A stretch of DNA of 64,000 nt from CAWGXG01 sp963826505 (GTDB lineage Bacteria > Chloroflexota > Anaerolineae > Aggregatilineales > Aggregatilineaceae): contig CAWGXG010000007.1 in NCBI GenBank assembly GCA_963826505.1, positions 992,001 to 1,056,000 on the forward strand. Direction: 5' to 3'. A program made the translations under genes and the position numbers. Positions 1 through 7,902 of this stretch are shown one piece after another; positions within the stretch are counted from its first letter, which is position 1, and every line of letters begins with the position of its first letter. The notes under the pieces are model-generated. The model searched no databases. It was not told the origin of the DNA and saw only the letters and a list, made by a program, of their open reading frames with translations.

Positions 1-287
1 GCTGGCAAGAAGAAGCTGCGCGCGTAGGCCGTCAGCAAAATGATAGGCGTGCGCGGGAGTTGACGCTCGGCCTCGATTTCCCGGATGTGCCGCGTCACGT
101 CGATGCCGCTCATTTCTGGCATGGCGATATCCAGCACGATCAGATCGGGGTTTTGAGTCTCGAACTGGGTGATGCCCTCGCTGCCGTTATACGCGGTGAT
201 CACGTTATACCCGCCATGCCGGAGAAAGCGCTTGACCAACTCAACGATCATGGGTTCATCGTCAATGACTAAAATCGTTTTACCCAT
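1..287 (-). CDS. Response regulator receiver-domain protein (C-terminus cut by window edge)
   Basis: The reading frame starts with ATG at 287 and runs off the left edge after about 95 residues. It begins MGKTILVIDDEP, giving the acidic pocket D9/D10. The likely phospho-acceptor is D53 in LIVLDIAMPEM, and the conserved Thr lies in IILLTAYA. This is a CheY-like receiver domain of a two-component system; whether an output domain follows cannot be seen. No histidine kinase is adjacent inside the window. The gene is separated from the ABC ATPase downstream on the same strand by about 70 bases. Confidence 0.85.
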   Translation of the reverse strand, partial: MGKTILVIDDEPMIVELVKRFLRHGGYNVITAYNGSEGITQFETQNPDLIVLDIAMPEMSGIDVTRHIREIEAERQLPRTPIILLTAYARSFFLP

Positions 288-359
288 CGTCTTTACTCCA
301 CCTTCCGCGATGAGACTCTTACGTTTACCAGCCTAGCAAATTGTCGGTCTCTACACAAC

Positions 360-1134
360 TTATGCCGGGCGGATGTTATGTCGCAGCCGCTCGGTGAGCG
401 CCACGAAATCGGGCCGGTGGAGCAGGTCGAGCGAGCGCGGGCGCGGCAGCGGGACCGAGACATCCGCCACGATGCGCCCTGGTCTGGGACTCATGACCAG
501 CACACGGTCCGCCAGCAGCACGGCTTCGGGGATGCTGTGCGTGACCATCAATACGGTTTTGCGGTGACGCGCCCAGATCCGTAGCAGTTCTTCGCTCATT
601 TGCTCCCGTGTGAGTGCGTCCAGCGCGCCGAACGGCTCGTCCAGCAGCAGCACTTCCGGGTCGTGGATCAGGGCGCGCCCAATCGCGACTCGCTGTGCCA
701 TTCCGCCCGACAGCGCCCCCGGATAGGTTTCCGAGAAGCCGTCTAGGCCCGTCAATTCCAGCATGGAGCGCGTGCGCCGGTCGCGTTCTTCGGCAGGCAT
801 CCCCGACAATTCCAGAGGCAGCGCCAGGTTGCCGTACACGCGTGCGCCAGGGCATCAGGTTCGCCTTTTGGAACACGATCCCGATGCGGCGCTGCGGATG
901 CGTGACCGGCTGTCCGTCCAGCAGCGCGACACCCTGCGTCGGATGCAGCAGCCCGGCCAGAATACGCAGCAGCGTACTTTTGCCACAGCCGCTTGGCCCG
1001 ACGATGCACACGAACGACTCTCGCGCCAGTCGCAGCGTGATCTCATCCAGGGCGGGCACGCTGCCGCGCGTCGTGCGGTAGCTGTGGCCGATCTGTTCGG
1101 CAGCCAGGATTACGCTGGCGGAGGCGTCGGTCAT
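360..1134 (-). CDS. ABC transporter ATP-binding protein, SsuB/TauB/ThiZ type (frameshifted)
   Basis: ATPase of an NMT1-type importer, about 257 residues once one base is removed. The first part (from ATG at 1134) carries the Walker A motif GPSGCGKST. The second part carries the signature LSGGMAQR, Walker B LLLDEPFGALD and the switch VTHSIPEA. The halves lie in different frames that meet near 840-850, where NLMPW-R-T should run into VYGNLALPLEL; the interval holds one surplus base (258 codons + 1). The order permease, binding protein, ATPase on one strand, with short gaps, marks an operon. The frameshift is probably a sequence error, because both halves are perfectly conserved in motif content. 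Confidence 0.85.
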
Positions 1135-1158
1135 CGCGGCATCATTCCGGCAAGAAGC

Positions 1159-2181
1159 TCATGTCATAGCAGCCGCTGATGATCGTCGAGCGGGCCGGAC
1201 AGCAGTCCGGTACTCGACCAGCATGCTTTGCGTCGCGTCCCAAGCCTCCGGCGTGGTTCGCCCCAGGTCATCGGAGCGCCACAGCGCCACCGAGTTGTAG
1301 AGTACCTGGCGCTGGGTGTCGTAGTCATCTTGCGACAGATCGGTGACGTAATGCGTCACGCTGATGTCAAAAGCTGTGTCCGGATCGGCGATGGTATCGA
1401 GCAGCCCGCGCTGAATGGCGCGCACCATGCCGCGCACGAGATCGGGCTTGTTGCGGATGGTATCTTCGTTGGTGACCAGCCCATTCGAGATCAGCGTCGC
1501 GTAGTCGGACACTTCGATCACGTTCACGGGGAAACACTGCTCTTCGATGGTCAGCGGTTCGTTGACGATGTACACCACCGCGGCATCAACCTGAGACGTA
1601 CACACGTTTTCGACGGCGGTAAAGCCGATCGAGCGCAGTTCGCCCAGGTCCGACTGGGTCAGGCCGCCCGCCTCAAGCAGCGCGCGCAGCCCGATATAGC
1701 TTGCGCCATACTCGCCTGGGATGCCGACCACGCGCCCGCGCAGATCGGCGGGCTGGGTGATGTTGAGATCGGCGCGCGACACGACCCCCACCGGGAAGCG
1801 ATGATACCATTCGAAGACGTAGACCACCGGGCGATCGCTGCCGCGCGCCAGCACGACCTGCTCGCCGCTGATCAGTCCAAACTGCAAGTTATTAGTTGCC
1901 AGACGCTCGACGCCATCCGCTTCGTTGAAGCTGTTCTCGAAGGTGATCGCAATTCCTTCGTCGGCGAAATACCCGCGCTGGGCGGCTACGTACAACGGCG
2001 CGAACTGCACATTGGGCACGTAACTCAAAAACAGGGTGACGGGCGTCTGCCCGTTGGCCGTTTCATTTTCATTGGATTCGCCGGAGAAAATGTAGGCGGC
2101 CACCAACACCACCATCAGGGCCAGGATCAGCCCGGCTACCAGAACAGCACGGTTGTGCAGCAGCGAGAAACGCTTGGACAT
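1159..2181 (-). CDS. ABC transporter substrate-binding protein, NMT1/THI5-like
   Basis: Extracytoplasmic binding protein. I chose the ATG at 2181 (MSKRFSLL) over the upstream ATG at 2220 because GGAG lies about 11 bases before it and the signal-anchor (VLVAGLILALMVVLVAAYIF) then sits at the N-terminus. The motif YVPNVQFAPLYVAAQRGYF followed by EGI is typical of NMT1/SsuA-like proteins that bind pyrimidine precursors, riboflavin or sulfonates. The partners suggest a ThiXYZ- or RibXY-like system; the substrate cannot be decided. The last ~20 residues look unnatural: the other two frames give TGLLSGPLDD and SGCYDMSFLPE followed by a stop at 1142, so the true C-terminus may be hidden by small indels. 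Confidence 0.8.
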   Translation of the reverse strand: MSKRFSLLHNRAVLVAGLILALMVVLVAAYIFSGESNENETANGQTPVTLFLSYVPNVQFAPLYVAAQRGYFADEGIAITFENSFNEADGVERLATNNLQFGLISGEQVVLARGSDRPVVYVFEWYHRFPVGVVSRADLNITQPADLRGRVVGIPGEYGASYIGLRALLEAGGLTQSDLGELRSIGFTAVENVCTSQVDAAVVYIVNEPLTIEEQCFPVNVIEVSDYATLISNGLVTNEDTIRNKPDLVRGMVRAIQRGLLDTIADPDTAFDISVTHYVTDLSQDDYDTQRQVLYNSVALWRSDDLGRTTPEAWDATQSMLVEYRTAVRPARRSSAAAMT

Positions 2182-2274
2182 CGGTCGCTTAACTCCATCA
2201 TTACGACAAGAACACGGCATACAAAATGGCTAGTTTATCGGGTTTGGGCTGGTGCGCCACAAGTAGAGCCCGAT

Positions 2275-3129
2275 CTACGGTACATCTTGCCAGGCGAGGA
2301 GCAGGCGCTCCAGGGCCGCCGCCAGACCATACAGGACCAGGGCCAAGGCTGTCAGAGTGAAGACGGCAGCGATCACTAGTGGGGTATCGTACGTGCCGCG
2401 TCCGAAATTGATGAGGTAGCCCAGGCCCGCGCTAGCGCTGACAAACTCGCCCACCACCGCCCCAATCACCGAGAGCGTCGCGCTGACTTTTAGCCCGCCG
2501 ATCACGATCGGCAGCGCGGCGGGCAGCTCCAAATACAAAAATGTCTGGACGGGCGACGCTTCTAACGACTGCATCAGGTCGCGCAGTTCCAGCGGAATAT
2601 TGCGCATGCCGATCACCGTATTGACGAGCATCGGGAAGAAGACCAGCAGCGCGCAGATAATCACCTTGCTGGCGATGCCGGGACCAAACCAGATAATCAG
2701 CAGGGGCGCGACGGCCACGACCGGCACGGCTTGCAGTCCAACAAGATAAGGCGTCAGGGTATACGCGGCGATGCGACTCTTGGCGATCAGATACCCCAGC
2801 CAGAAGGCTGCCCATACACCCGCCAACAGCCCGGTCAGCACTTCGCGCAGCGTGACGGCCGTGTGCCGCGTCAGCGATCCATCTAAGGCCAGCGCCCACC
2901 AGCGGTCGGCGACGCGCGCCGGAGAAGGCACGATAAACGACGCATAGACGCCAGACCGCGCGAGCAGCGCCCAGCCCACCACCAGCGCCACACCAAACGC
3001 CGGAGCCAGCAGCACATGCCACAACCGGCGCGGCGTGGACGAGCCAGCAGGTGTTCCTTCAATACCAACCGCGATCCGGTCCTGGCGGGCCGGGTCGCGT
3101 CCGTGATCGAAGGCGTGCGCGCCGCTCAT
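2275..3129 (-). CDS. ABC transporter permease, SsuC/TauC/ThiX type
   Basis: Integral membrane permease of 284 residues with about six transmembrane segments, the usual size for this family. The cytoplasmic coupling (EAA) loop is visible as LRDLMQSLEASPVQTFLYLELP followed by AALPIVIGGLKVS. It precedes the binding protein and the ATPase on the same strand and follows the DUF2007-like gene by only 6 bases, so all four are likely co-transcribed. Substrate unknown: thiamine/pyrimidine precursor, flavin or sulfonate transport are all compatible with the family. Confidence 0.88.
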   Translation of the reverse strand: MSGAHAFDHGRDPARQDRIAVGIEGTPAGSSTPRRLWHVLLAPAFGVALVVGWALLARSGVYASFIVPSPARVADRWWALALDGSLTRHTAVTLREVLTGLLAGVWAAFWLGYLIAKSRIAAYTLTPYLVGLQAVPVVAVAPLLIIWFGPGIASKVIICALLVFFPMLVNTVIGMRNIPLELRDLMQSLEASPVQTFLYLELPAALPIVIGGLKVSATLSVIGAVVGEFVSASAGLGYLINFGRGTYDTPLVIAAVFTLTALALVLYGLAAALERLLLAWQDVP

Positions 3130-3135
3130 AATGGA

Positions 3136-3519
3136 TCAGTTGTCCTCTGCTGCGTCGTCTTCGGGATAATCATTGTCGGAGTAATCGTCTTCCGCGTTGT
3201 CTTCGTCTTCCCAATCCTCGTCGGAATCATCGAATCCATCCGACAGCTCGTCGCTTGACGTATCCTCGTCCAGCAGCGCCGCCGCCTCAGGGTAATACTC
3301 CTCTGGCACGGCCACATCTACGCCACCCAGCAGCCCGTAAGACAGCGGGATCGCGCTGCTGCCCGCCGCCTCGCGGAACATGAAGACCGGGATATGCGCG
3401 TTTTTGAGCAGCCCGGCCGGAATCGCTGCCGTTGCCATGTCGGGCGCGTGGGCGACCACGTACCATGTTTTCTGGTCCGGGCCCTGTCGTCTTATGATCG
3501 CGTTCGATTCATCGTCCAT
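3136..3519 (-). CDS. Small DUF2007-like protein with long acidic tail
   Basis: 127 residues. The first ~85 resemble the DUF2007 'putative signal transducing' fold: WYVVAHAPDMATAAIPAGLL, then HIPVFM, then VDVAVPEEYYPEAAALL. The remaining ~40 residues are almost purely D/E/S/N (for example DEDWEDEDNAEDDYSDNDYP) and must be disordered. It lies 6 bases upstream of the ABC permease and so probably heads that operon. Function unknown; the acidic tail is unusual for the family. Confidence 0.7.
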   Translation of the reverse strand: MDDESNAIIRRQGPDQKTWYVVAHAPDMATAAIPAGLLKNAHIPVFMFREAAGSSAIPLSYGLLGGVDVAVPEEYYPEAAALLDEDTSSDELSDGFDDSDEDWEDEDNAEDDYSDNDYPEDDAAEDN

Positions 3520-3571
3520 TGATCACTTCATCCCGTGATGCCGCAGCCACCCTGGGTGGCTCTCTCCGCGC

Positions 3572-3611
3572 AAAAAACGCGCGCCCCATCCGAAGTGGGC
3601 GGGCGCGCGCC
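3572..3611 (-). terminator. Rho-independent terminator of the cyclophilin gene
   Basis: A GC-rich inverted repeat (GCGCGCGCCC ... GGGGCGCGCG when read on the minus strand) is followed on that strand by six T residues (the AAAAAA at 3572-3577). It sits about 35 bases after the stop of the cyclophilin gene and before the DUF2007-like gene, so it separates two transcription units. Confidence 0.75.
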
Positions 3612-3645
3612 ATATCGTCATTTCAAATGGCCGGAGCGCGAACGA

Positions 3646-4164
3646 TTAAGATTCGGCAATCTCAACCGACATCAGCTTGTCGCCGGGTTTAGGATCGCGC
3701 ATGGGATCGCGTTCACGAATCTGCATCAACACATCCAGGCTGGCCTGGTCGTGGACCTTGCCAAAAACGCCATGCTTGCCGTCCAGGTGCGGCGTCGCCA
3801 CGTGTGTGATGAAGAACTGGCTGCCATTGGTGTTGGGGCCAGCGTTCGCCATGCTCAGCACGCCGGGACCGTCGTGCCGCAAACGCAGCGCGCCCTGCTC
3901 ATCATTGAATTTGTAGCCGGGGCCACCGCGCCCGGTGCCGGTCGGATCGCCGCCCTGGACCATGAAGCCGCCGATCACGCGGTGAAAGGTCGTGTTGTCA
4001 TAGTAGCCGTCGCGGGCCAAAACCACAAAGTTGTTGACCGTAATGGGCGCTTTGTCTGCGAAGAGATCGACCACGATGTCGCCGCGCTCGGTCTTGAACG
4101 TGGCCGTATATGTCTTTTGCGCGTCGATTTGCATCGCGGGCGGTGCACTGTATTGTTTAGCCAT
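3646..4164 (-). CDS. Peptidyl-prolyl cis-trans isomerase, cyclophilin type
   Basis: Cyclophilin-type prolyl isomerase of about 172 residues, acting on Xaa-Pro bonds in the cytoplasm (no signal peptide). The core is plain: FKTERGDIVVDLFADKAPITVNNF, then TTFHRVIGGFMVQGGDPTGTGRGGPGY, then GPGVLSMANAGPNTNGSQFFIT and LDGKHGVFGKV. I chose ATG 4164 (MAKQYS) over 4173 because AGAGG stands about 9 bases before it but touches the upstream ATG. Monocistronic, with its own terminator. Confidence 0.93.
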   Translation of the reverse strand: MAKQYSAPPAMQIDAQKTYTATFKTERGDIVVDLFADKAPITVNNFVVLARDGYYDNTTFHRVIGGFMVQGGDPTGTGRGGPGYKFNDEQGALRLRHDGPGVLSMANAGPNTNGSQFFITHVATPHLDGKHGVFGKVHDQASLDVLMQIRERDPMRDPKPGDKLMSVEIAES

Positions 4165-4251
4165 GAACCTCATCCTCTTCTGGGTGATCCATAGTTCTAT
4201 TCAAACAACCTGAACCAGAGTTTAGCAGATTCAGCGGCAGCCTGCCGCCTG

Positions 4252-5622
4252 TCATGCCTCCAATGTGGCGAATAAATCCAAGAAGGCCGCCGTGAAGCGC
4301 ATCGACTCGAAATAGTCCTTGACGAAGATGTTTTCGTTAGGCGAATGCGCGCGGGCGTCCGGGTGCCACGTCGTCCCGGCAAAGACGACCGGGATGTCCA
4401 GCACGGTGCTCAACTGGTGAACCGGACCGCTGCCCGCGTACCAGGGCAACATTATCGGCGTTTTGTTCCAGGTTTGCTCGCTGGCGGCGACTGCCGTCCG
4501 CTCGACCAGGCTGCCGGGGGCGGACGCGGCGAACTCCTCGCGGCCCAACGCCGTGATCGTGATGTCGGCGAAGCCGCGCCGGTCCAGGTGTTCGCGCAGC
4601 AGTTTCTCCGCCAGAGCAGGCGTCAGACCGTCTACCAGGCGAAAATCCAGCTTACACGAGGCTTCGGCGGGCAGCACGGTTTTCGACCCTGCTCCGCCGT
4701 AGCCGGAATGAATGCCGCAGATCGTGATCGTCGGCGCGCCGAGATAGCGGCGGCGCGCGCCATGATCGTCCAGATCTTGCAGCCAGCCTGAGATGCCCCA
4801 GCGCCGGCGCATCGCCTCAAACGGCATCGGCACGGCGTCGATGCGCGCCCATTCGTCGTCGGTCAGCGGCCTGAGATGCTCCATATAGCCGTCCAGGGTG
4901 ATGTTATCGTTGTGATCTTTGAGCGTGCTCAGCGCCCAGACCAGCCGCCACGCGGGGTTGACGACCATCGGCGCGACGGACGAGTGCAGATCGTGGCTCG
5001 GCCCCTGGCAGTGCAGCTCGAAGTAGGCCAACCCTTTACCGCCCAGGCCAAACGTCATGCGACCTTCTTCGTCGTAACCGCCGCCCTCCCACAGGATGCC
5101 ATCCGCCTGCAGCAGATCGGCATGCGCGCGGACCCACTCGCCCAGGTGGACGCTGCCGATCTCTTCTTCGCCTTCGGCCACCCACTTGATGCGTACCGGC
5201 AGTTCGCCCTGTGTCTTGAGCCACGCTTCGACGGCCTGAATGCGCGACAGCAGCTCACCCTTATCATCGGACGTACCGCGCCCGATCATTTTCCCCTCGC
5301 GGATCGTCAAATCGAATGGGGCCGACGCCCACAGATCGGCGGGATCTTCGGGCTGCACGTCGTAATGGTTGTAGATCATCAGCGTGCGCGCGGCGTCTTG
5401 CGGTCCCAGCTCGGCGTAAACGACCGGCGATGCGGGCGTTTCGAAGACGGTCACTGCGGCGCCCAACTGGCGGAAACGGTCCGCGACCAGGGTCGCCATC
5501 TCGGTGATGCTGCGATTTTGGGCGGCGACGCTGGGCACGGCGATGAACTGCGCGAATTCCTCGACGAAGCGATCATGCTGTTGGGAAACGTATTGATCAA
5601 ATGAAGCGCTATTGTATGGCAT
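4252..5622 (-). CDS. M20/M28-family dipeptidase (PepV/CNDP-like)
   Basis: Zinc-dependent peptidase of 456 residues, the usual length of M20 dipeptidases. The metal ligands and catalytic residues are visible in order: YNHYDVQP (His), GRGTSDDKGE (bridging Asp), AEGEEEIGS (catalytic Glu and ligand Glu), and the late HSPNENI His. A dimerisation 'lid' domain lies in the middle, including CQGPSHDLHSS. It probably cleaves dipeptides or cleaves an amide in the cytoplasm; the precise substrate is not evident. Stands alone between the cyclophilin and adenosine-kinase-like genes. Confidence 0.9.
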   Translation of the reverse strand: MPYNSASFDQYVSQQHDRFVEEFAQFIAVPSVAAQNRSITEMATLVADRFRQLGAAVTVFETPASPVVYAELGPQDAARTLMIYNHYDVQPEDPADLWASAPFDLTIREGKMIGRGTSDDKGELLSRIQAVEAWLKTQGELPVRIKWVAEGEEEIGSVHLGEWVRAHADLLQADGILWEGGGYDEEGRMTFGLGGKGLAYFELHCQGPSHDLHSSVAPMVVNPAWRLVWALSTLKDHNDNITLDGYMEHLRPLTDDEWARIDAVPMPFEAMRRRWGISGWLQDLDDHGARRRYLGAPTITICGIHSGYGGAGSKTVLPAEASCKLDFRLVDGLTPALAEKLLREHLDRRGFADITITALGREEFAASAPGSLVERTAVAASEQTWNKTPIMLPWYAGSGPVHQLSTVLDIPVVFAGTTWHPDARAHSPNENIFVKDYFESMRFTAAFLDLFATLEA

Positions 5623-5663
5623 GTGAGTGTCCTGATCGTGAGAAAGTGTGAATAAAAGGATTT

Positions 5664-6152
5664 CTACCCCAACTTATACCCAATCATACGCACAAAACCT
5701 TGCCGCCACGCGATGCCCTCGGCGTCTTCCACGCCCTTGGGCGAGAAGCCGTCAATCACGCCCAGAATGCCGCGTCCTTGCTCCGACTCCGCGACAATGA
5801 CCTGAGTAGGGTTGGCCGTCGCGCAGAAAATCCGCACGACCTCGGTGACGTTTTGCACAGTTTTGAGCACGTTGATCGGGTAAAAGCCTTCGCCCAAAAA
5901 GAGGATGAAACTGTGCCCCGCGCCGATGGCCTGCGCGTTCTGCACGGCGAGCGCCTTCAGCGCGTCATCGGTGCCGGTATGACGCACCAGGCATGCGCCG
6001 GAGGCTTCACAGAAGGCCAGCCCAAATTTGATGCCCGGCACGGCGTTGACCAATGCCTCGTGAACGTCTTCCACTGTTTTGATAAAATGACTCTGGCCCA
6101 GGATGAAATTGAGCGGTTCCGGTTTTTCTATAGATATGAGTTTCAGTTCCAT
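5664..6152 (-). CDS. Adenosine-specific kinase family protein (PF04008-like)
   Basis: 162 residues starting MELKLISIEKPEPLNFILGQ, a family known from archaea and Chloroflexota and annotated as 'adenosine-specific kinase' on the basis of a structure from Pyrobaculum. Conserved features seen are FGLAFCEASGACLVRHTGTD, GAGHSFILFLGEGFYPINVL and NPTQVIVAESEQGRGILGVIDG. I set the start at 6152 because GGGAG lies about 10 bases upstream; the frame stays open further up but that extension looks like non-coding sequence. The cellular role is poorly known. Confidence 0.82.
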   Translation of the reverse strand: MELKLISIEKPEPLNFILGQSHFIKTVEDVHEALVNAVPGIKFGLAFCEASGACLVRHTGTDDALKALAVQNAQAIGAGHSFILFLGEGFYPINVLKTVQNVTEVVRIFCATANPTQVIVAESEQGRGILGVIDGFSPKGVEDAEGIAWRQGFVRMIGYKLG

Positions 6153-6279
6153 AGTGCGGATTCTCCCTTGAACTATAGACAGCGATTCATCGCAGACGGC
6201 GCGGCGAACGCAGAGGAAGACTAAGATCAAAGCGAGCGCATAGCCCATTATACGCGCTGTGTCCCGACTCGGGCCAAAG

Positions 6280-6304
6280 AAAAAAGCCCGGCGGGCGGGC
6301 TTTT
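6280..6304 (-). terminator. Rho-independent terminator, symmetric
   Basis: GCCCG (6286-6290) pairs with CGGGC (6296-6300), flanked by A6 on the left and TTTT on the right, so it can act in both directions. On the minus strand it closes the coaE / small membrane protein unit before the adenosine-kinase-like gene. Confidence 0.7.
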
Positions 6305-6328
6305 ATGGAGTTGGGCAAAAGATCAGGA

Positions 6329-6589
6329 TCAAGCAGTGGGTGTGCCGGAGCCGGGTTGATCGTCTTCGTCTTCCCAGCTTACGATCCAGATACACAGCCC
6401 GGCGACGACGACCGTCGCCACAATCAGCGCGATCCAGTTGCCTGCTGTCAAGCCCACGTCGCGCGCTTCGATCACCAACAGGATCACGCAGCCCAGCGAC
6501 AGGACAATCCAGGCGGACAAACGCGGCCAGTGTTCGACGGCGGTGATGACCGCGCCCAGGCCCGGCTGCTGCTTCAAACGATCCACCAT
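6329..6589 (-). CDS. Small membrane protein, two transmembrane helices, unknown function
   Basis: 86 residues beginning MVDRLKQQPGLGAVI. Two hydrophobic helices are clear: AWIVLSLGCVILLVIEA and WIALIVATVVVAGLCIWIV, followed by an acidic cytoplasmic tail (SWEDEDDQPGSG). I chose ATG 6589 because GAGGG stands just upstream. It follows coaE by 25 bases on the same strand and is probably co-transcribed with it. I do not recognise a family. Confidence 0.7.
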   Translation of the reverse strand: MVDRLKQQPGLGAVITAVEHWPRLSAWIVLSLGCVILLVIEARDVGLTAGNWIALIVATVVVAGLCIWIVSWEDEDDQPGSGTPTA

Positions 6590-6614
6590 AGTTCTACCCT
6601 CACCCTGATGCGGC

Positions 6615-7790
6615 CTAGAGCGGCTTGAGCACGCGCTCAGCACGCAGTTGTTTGCTAAAGATGCGCGTCCGGTCGGGGCGCGATTCACGCGCGGCTTCGC
6701 GCCAGGCCGGGACTTTAATATCGTCCAGTTCCTGGGCGACATAGCCCTGCTCGGTGAGCGTGCGGCTCATTTCCTGTGGGGCACTGTCCGGCAAAAAGAT
6801 ATAGCCCACCTCGCTTTGCAGCTCGCGCGAGGCGCGCTCGACAGCTTCAAGCAGCCCCTTCGCCACCGCCGCGACCGGCACGCCATCCAGGATCAGAAAT
6901 TCGTCTACGCGGGTGACCAGATTTTCGACCAGGAAGCCAATCAAGCCAAGGGGTTGCTCGTTCGCCATGGCCAAAATATACGATTTCTGGCCGAACGCCA
7001 TCAACACGTCATCGCGCGACATCTGGCGTCCGGTGCGCTCGCGGATCAGCACGGCGATCTGGTCGGCGTTCTTGGGCATGCCGCGCATCACCTCGAATCT
7101 GGTGAGAGCCGGCTGGCCCGGTTGGGGCGTGCTTTCGCCCGGCTTGACCTCGATCTCCTGCCGGTCTTCCATGCGTTCGGCGGCAGCATTCGCGCCGCGC
7201 AATTGCAGCCAGGCGGACTGGACCTGCGCCCAGGTTTCCTCCGGCGTGCCGTTATTCGAGATCACGACGTGCGCGCGCGCCAGCTTATCGACCTGGGGAT
7301 TCTGCACGCGGATGCGTTTCATCGCATCCGGGCGTGACAGACCGCGCTTGGCCAGCCGTTCGATCTGTTTTTCCTCGGAGGCGTCAACGACCCAGATGGC
7401 GTCCATCTGGTCGGCCAGCGGGCCTTCGATCAGCTTGATCGCCTCGACCACGATGATTTCGTGGCGGGCACGCTGGATCAGCGTGTCGATGGCGCGTCCC
7501 ACGATCGGATGCGTGATGGCTTCGAGGCGGGCGAGGGCCTCAGGATGAGAAAACGCGACCGCGCCCAGCTTGGCGCGATCGACACGTTTTTCGGAATCAA
7601 GAATCCATTGGCCAAATGTTATCACCACGGGCTTAAAGGCCGGTGCGCCAGGAGCCATCGCCTGATGAGCCAGACCATCTGCGTCGATGGTATGCGCGCC
7701 CAGGTGCTCCAACATACGGCGTACCAGGCTCTTCCCCATCGCGATGTTACCCGTGAGGCCGATCACATACTTATCTTTCCAACGACCCAC
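6615..7790 (-). CDS. coaE: Dephospho-CoA kinase with C-terminal GNAT-like domain
   Basis: N-terminal ~200 residues are CoaE, which phosphorylates dephospho-CoA in the last step of coenzyme A synthesis: Walker A IGLTGNIAMGKS, then DADGLAHQ, then ITHPIV and SNNGTPEETWAQV. Residues ~230-390 form an additional domain (ALTRFEVMRGMPKNADQIAVLI ... SYILAMANEQPLGLIGFLV) that looks like an acetyltransferase-type fold. The proposed GTG start at 7790 has a strong GGAGGGAG before it; a frame extension to ATG 7841 lacks one. A type III pantothenate kinase (coaX) elsewhere in the window serves the first step of the same pathway. Confidence 0.85.
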   Translation of the reverse strand: MGRWKDKYVIGLTGNIAMGKSLVRRMLEHLGAHTIDADGLAHQAMAPGAPAFKPVVITFGQWILDSEKRVDRAKLGAVAFSHPEALARLEAITHPIVGRAIDTLIQRARHEIIVVEAIKLIEGPLADQMDAIWVVDASEEKQIERLAKRGLSRPDAMKRIRVQNPQVDKLARAHVVISNNGTPEETWAQVQSAWLQLRGANAAAERMEDRQEIEVKPGESTPQPGQPALTRFEVMRGMPKNADQIAVLIRERTGRQMSRDDVLMAFGQKSYILAMANEQPLGLIGFLVENLVTRVDEFLILDGVPVAAVAKGLLEAVERASRELQSEVGYIFLPDSAPQEMSRTLTEQGYVAQELDDIKVPAWREAARESRPDRTRIFSKQLRAERVLKPL

Positions 7791-7902
7791 GGCACTCCCT
7801 CCACCATCTTGACGACACAGGTCTTTGAGCAATACGCTCATTGTAACTTGCGCCGTAGTTCAGGTCAACCAGCCCAAAAACACGCGAGTGCAGGCTGCAA
7901 GA

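Noticed and set aside
1228..2379. Long plus-strand open frame opposite the binding-protein gene
   Set aside because: Antisense shadow of the NMT1-like binding protein; composition is His/Gln-rich and motifs are absent.
2182..3135. FMN or TPP riboswitch controlling the NMT1-type transporter
   Set aside because: The operon's genes are separated by only 6 to about 90 bases, and I see no conserved riboswitch core before the permease or the DUF2007-like gene.
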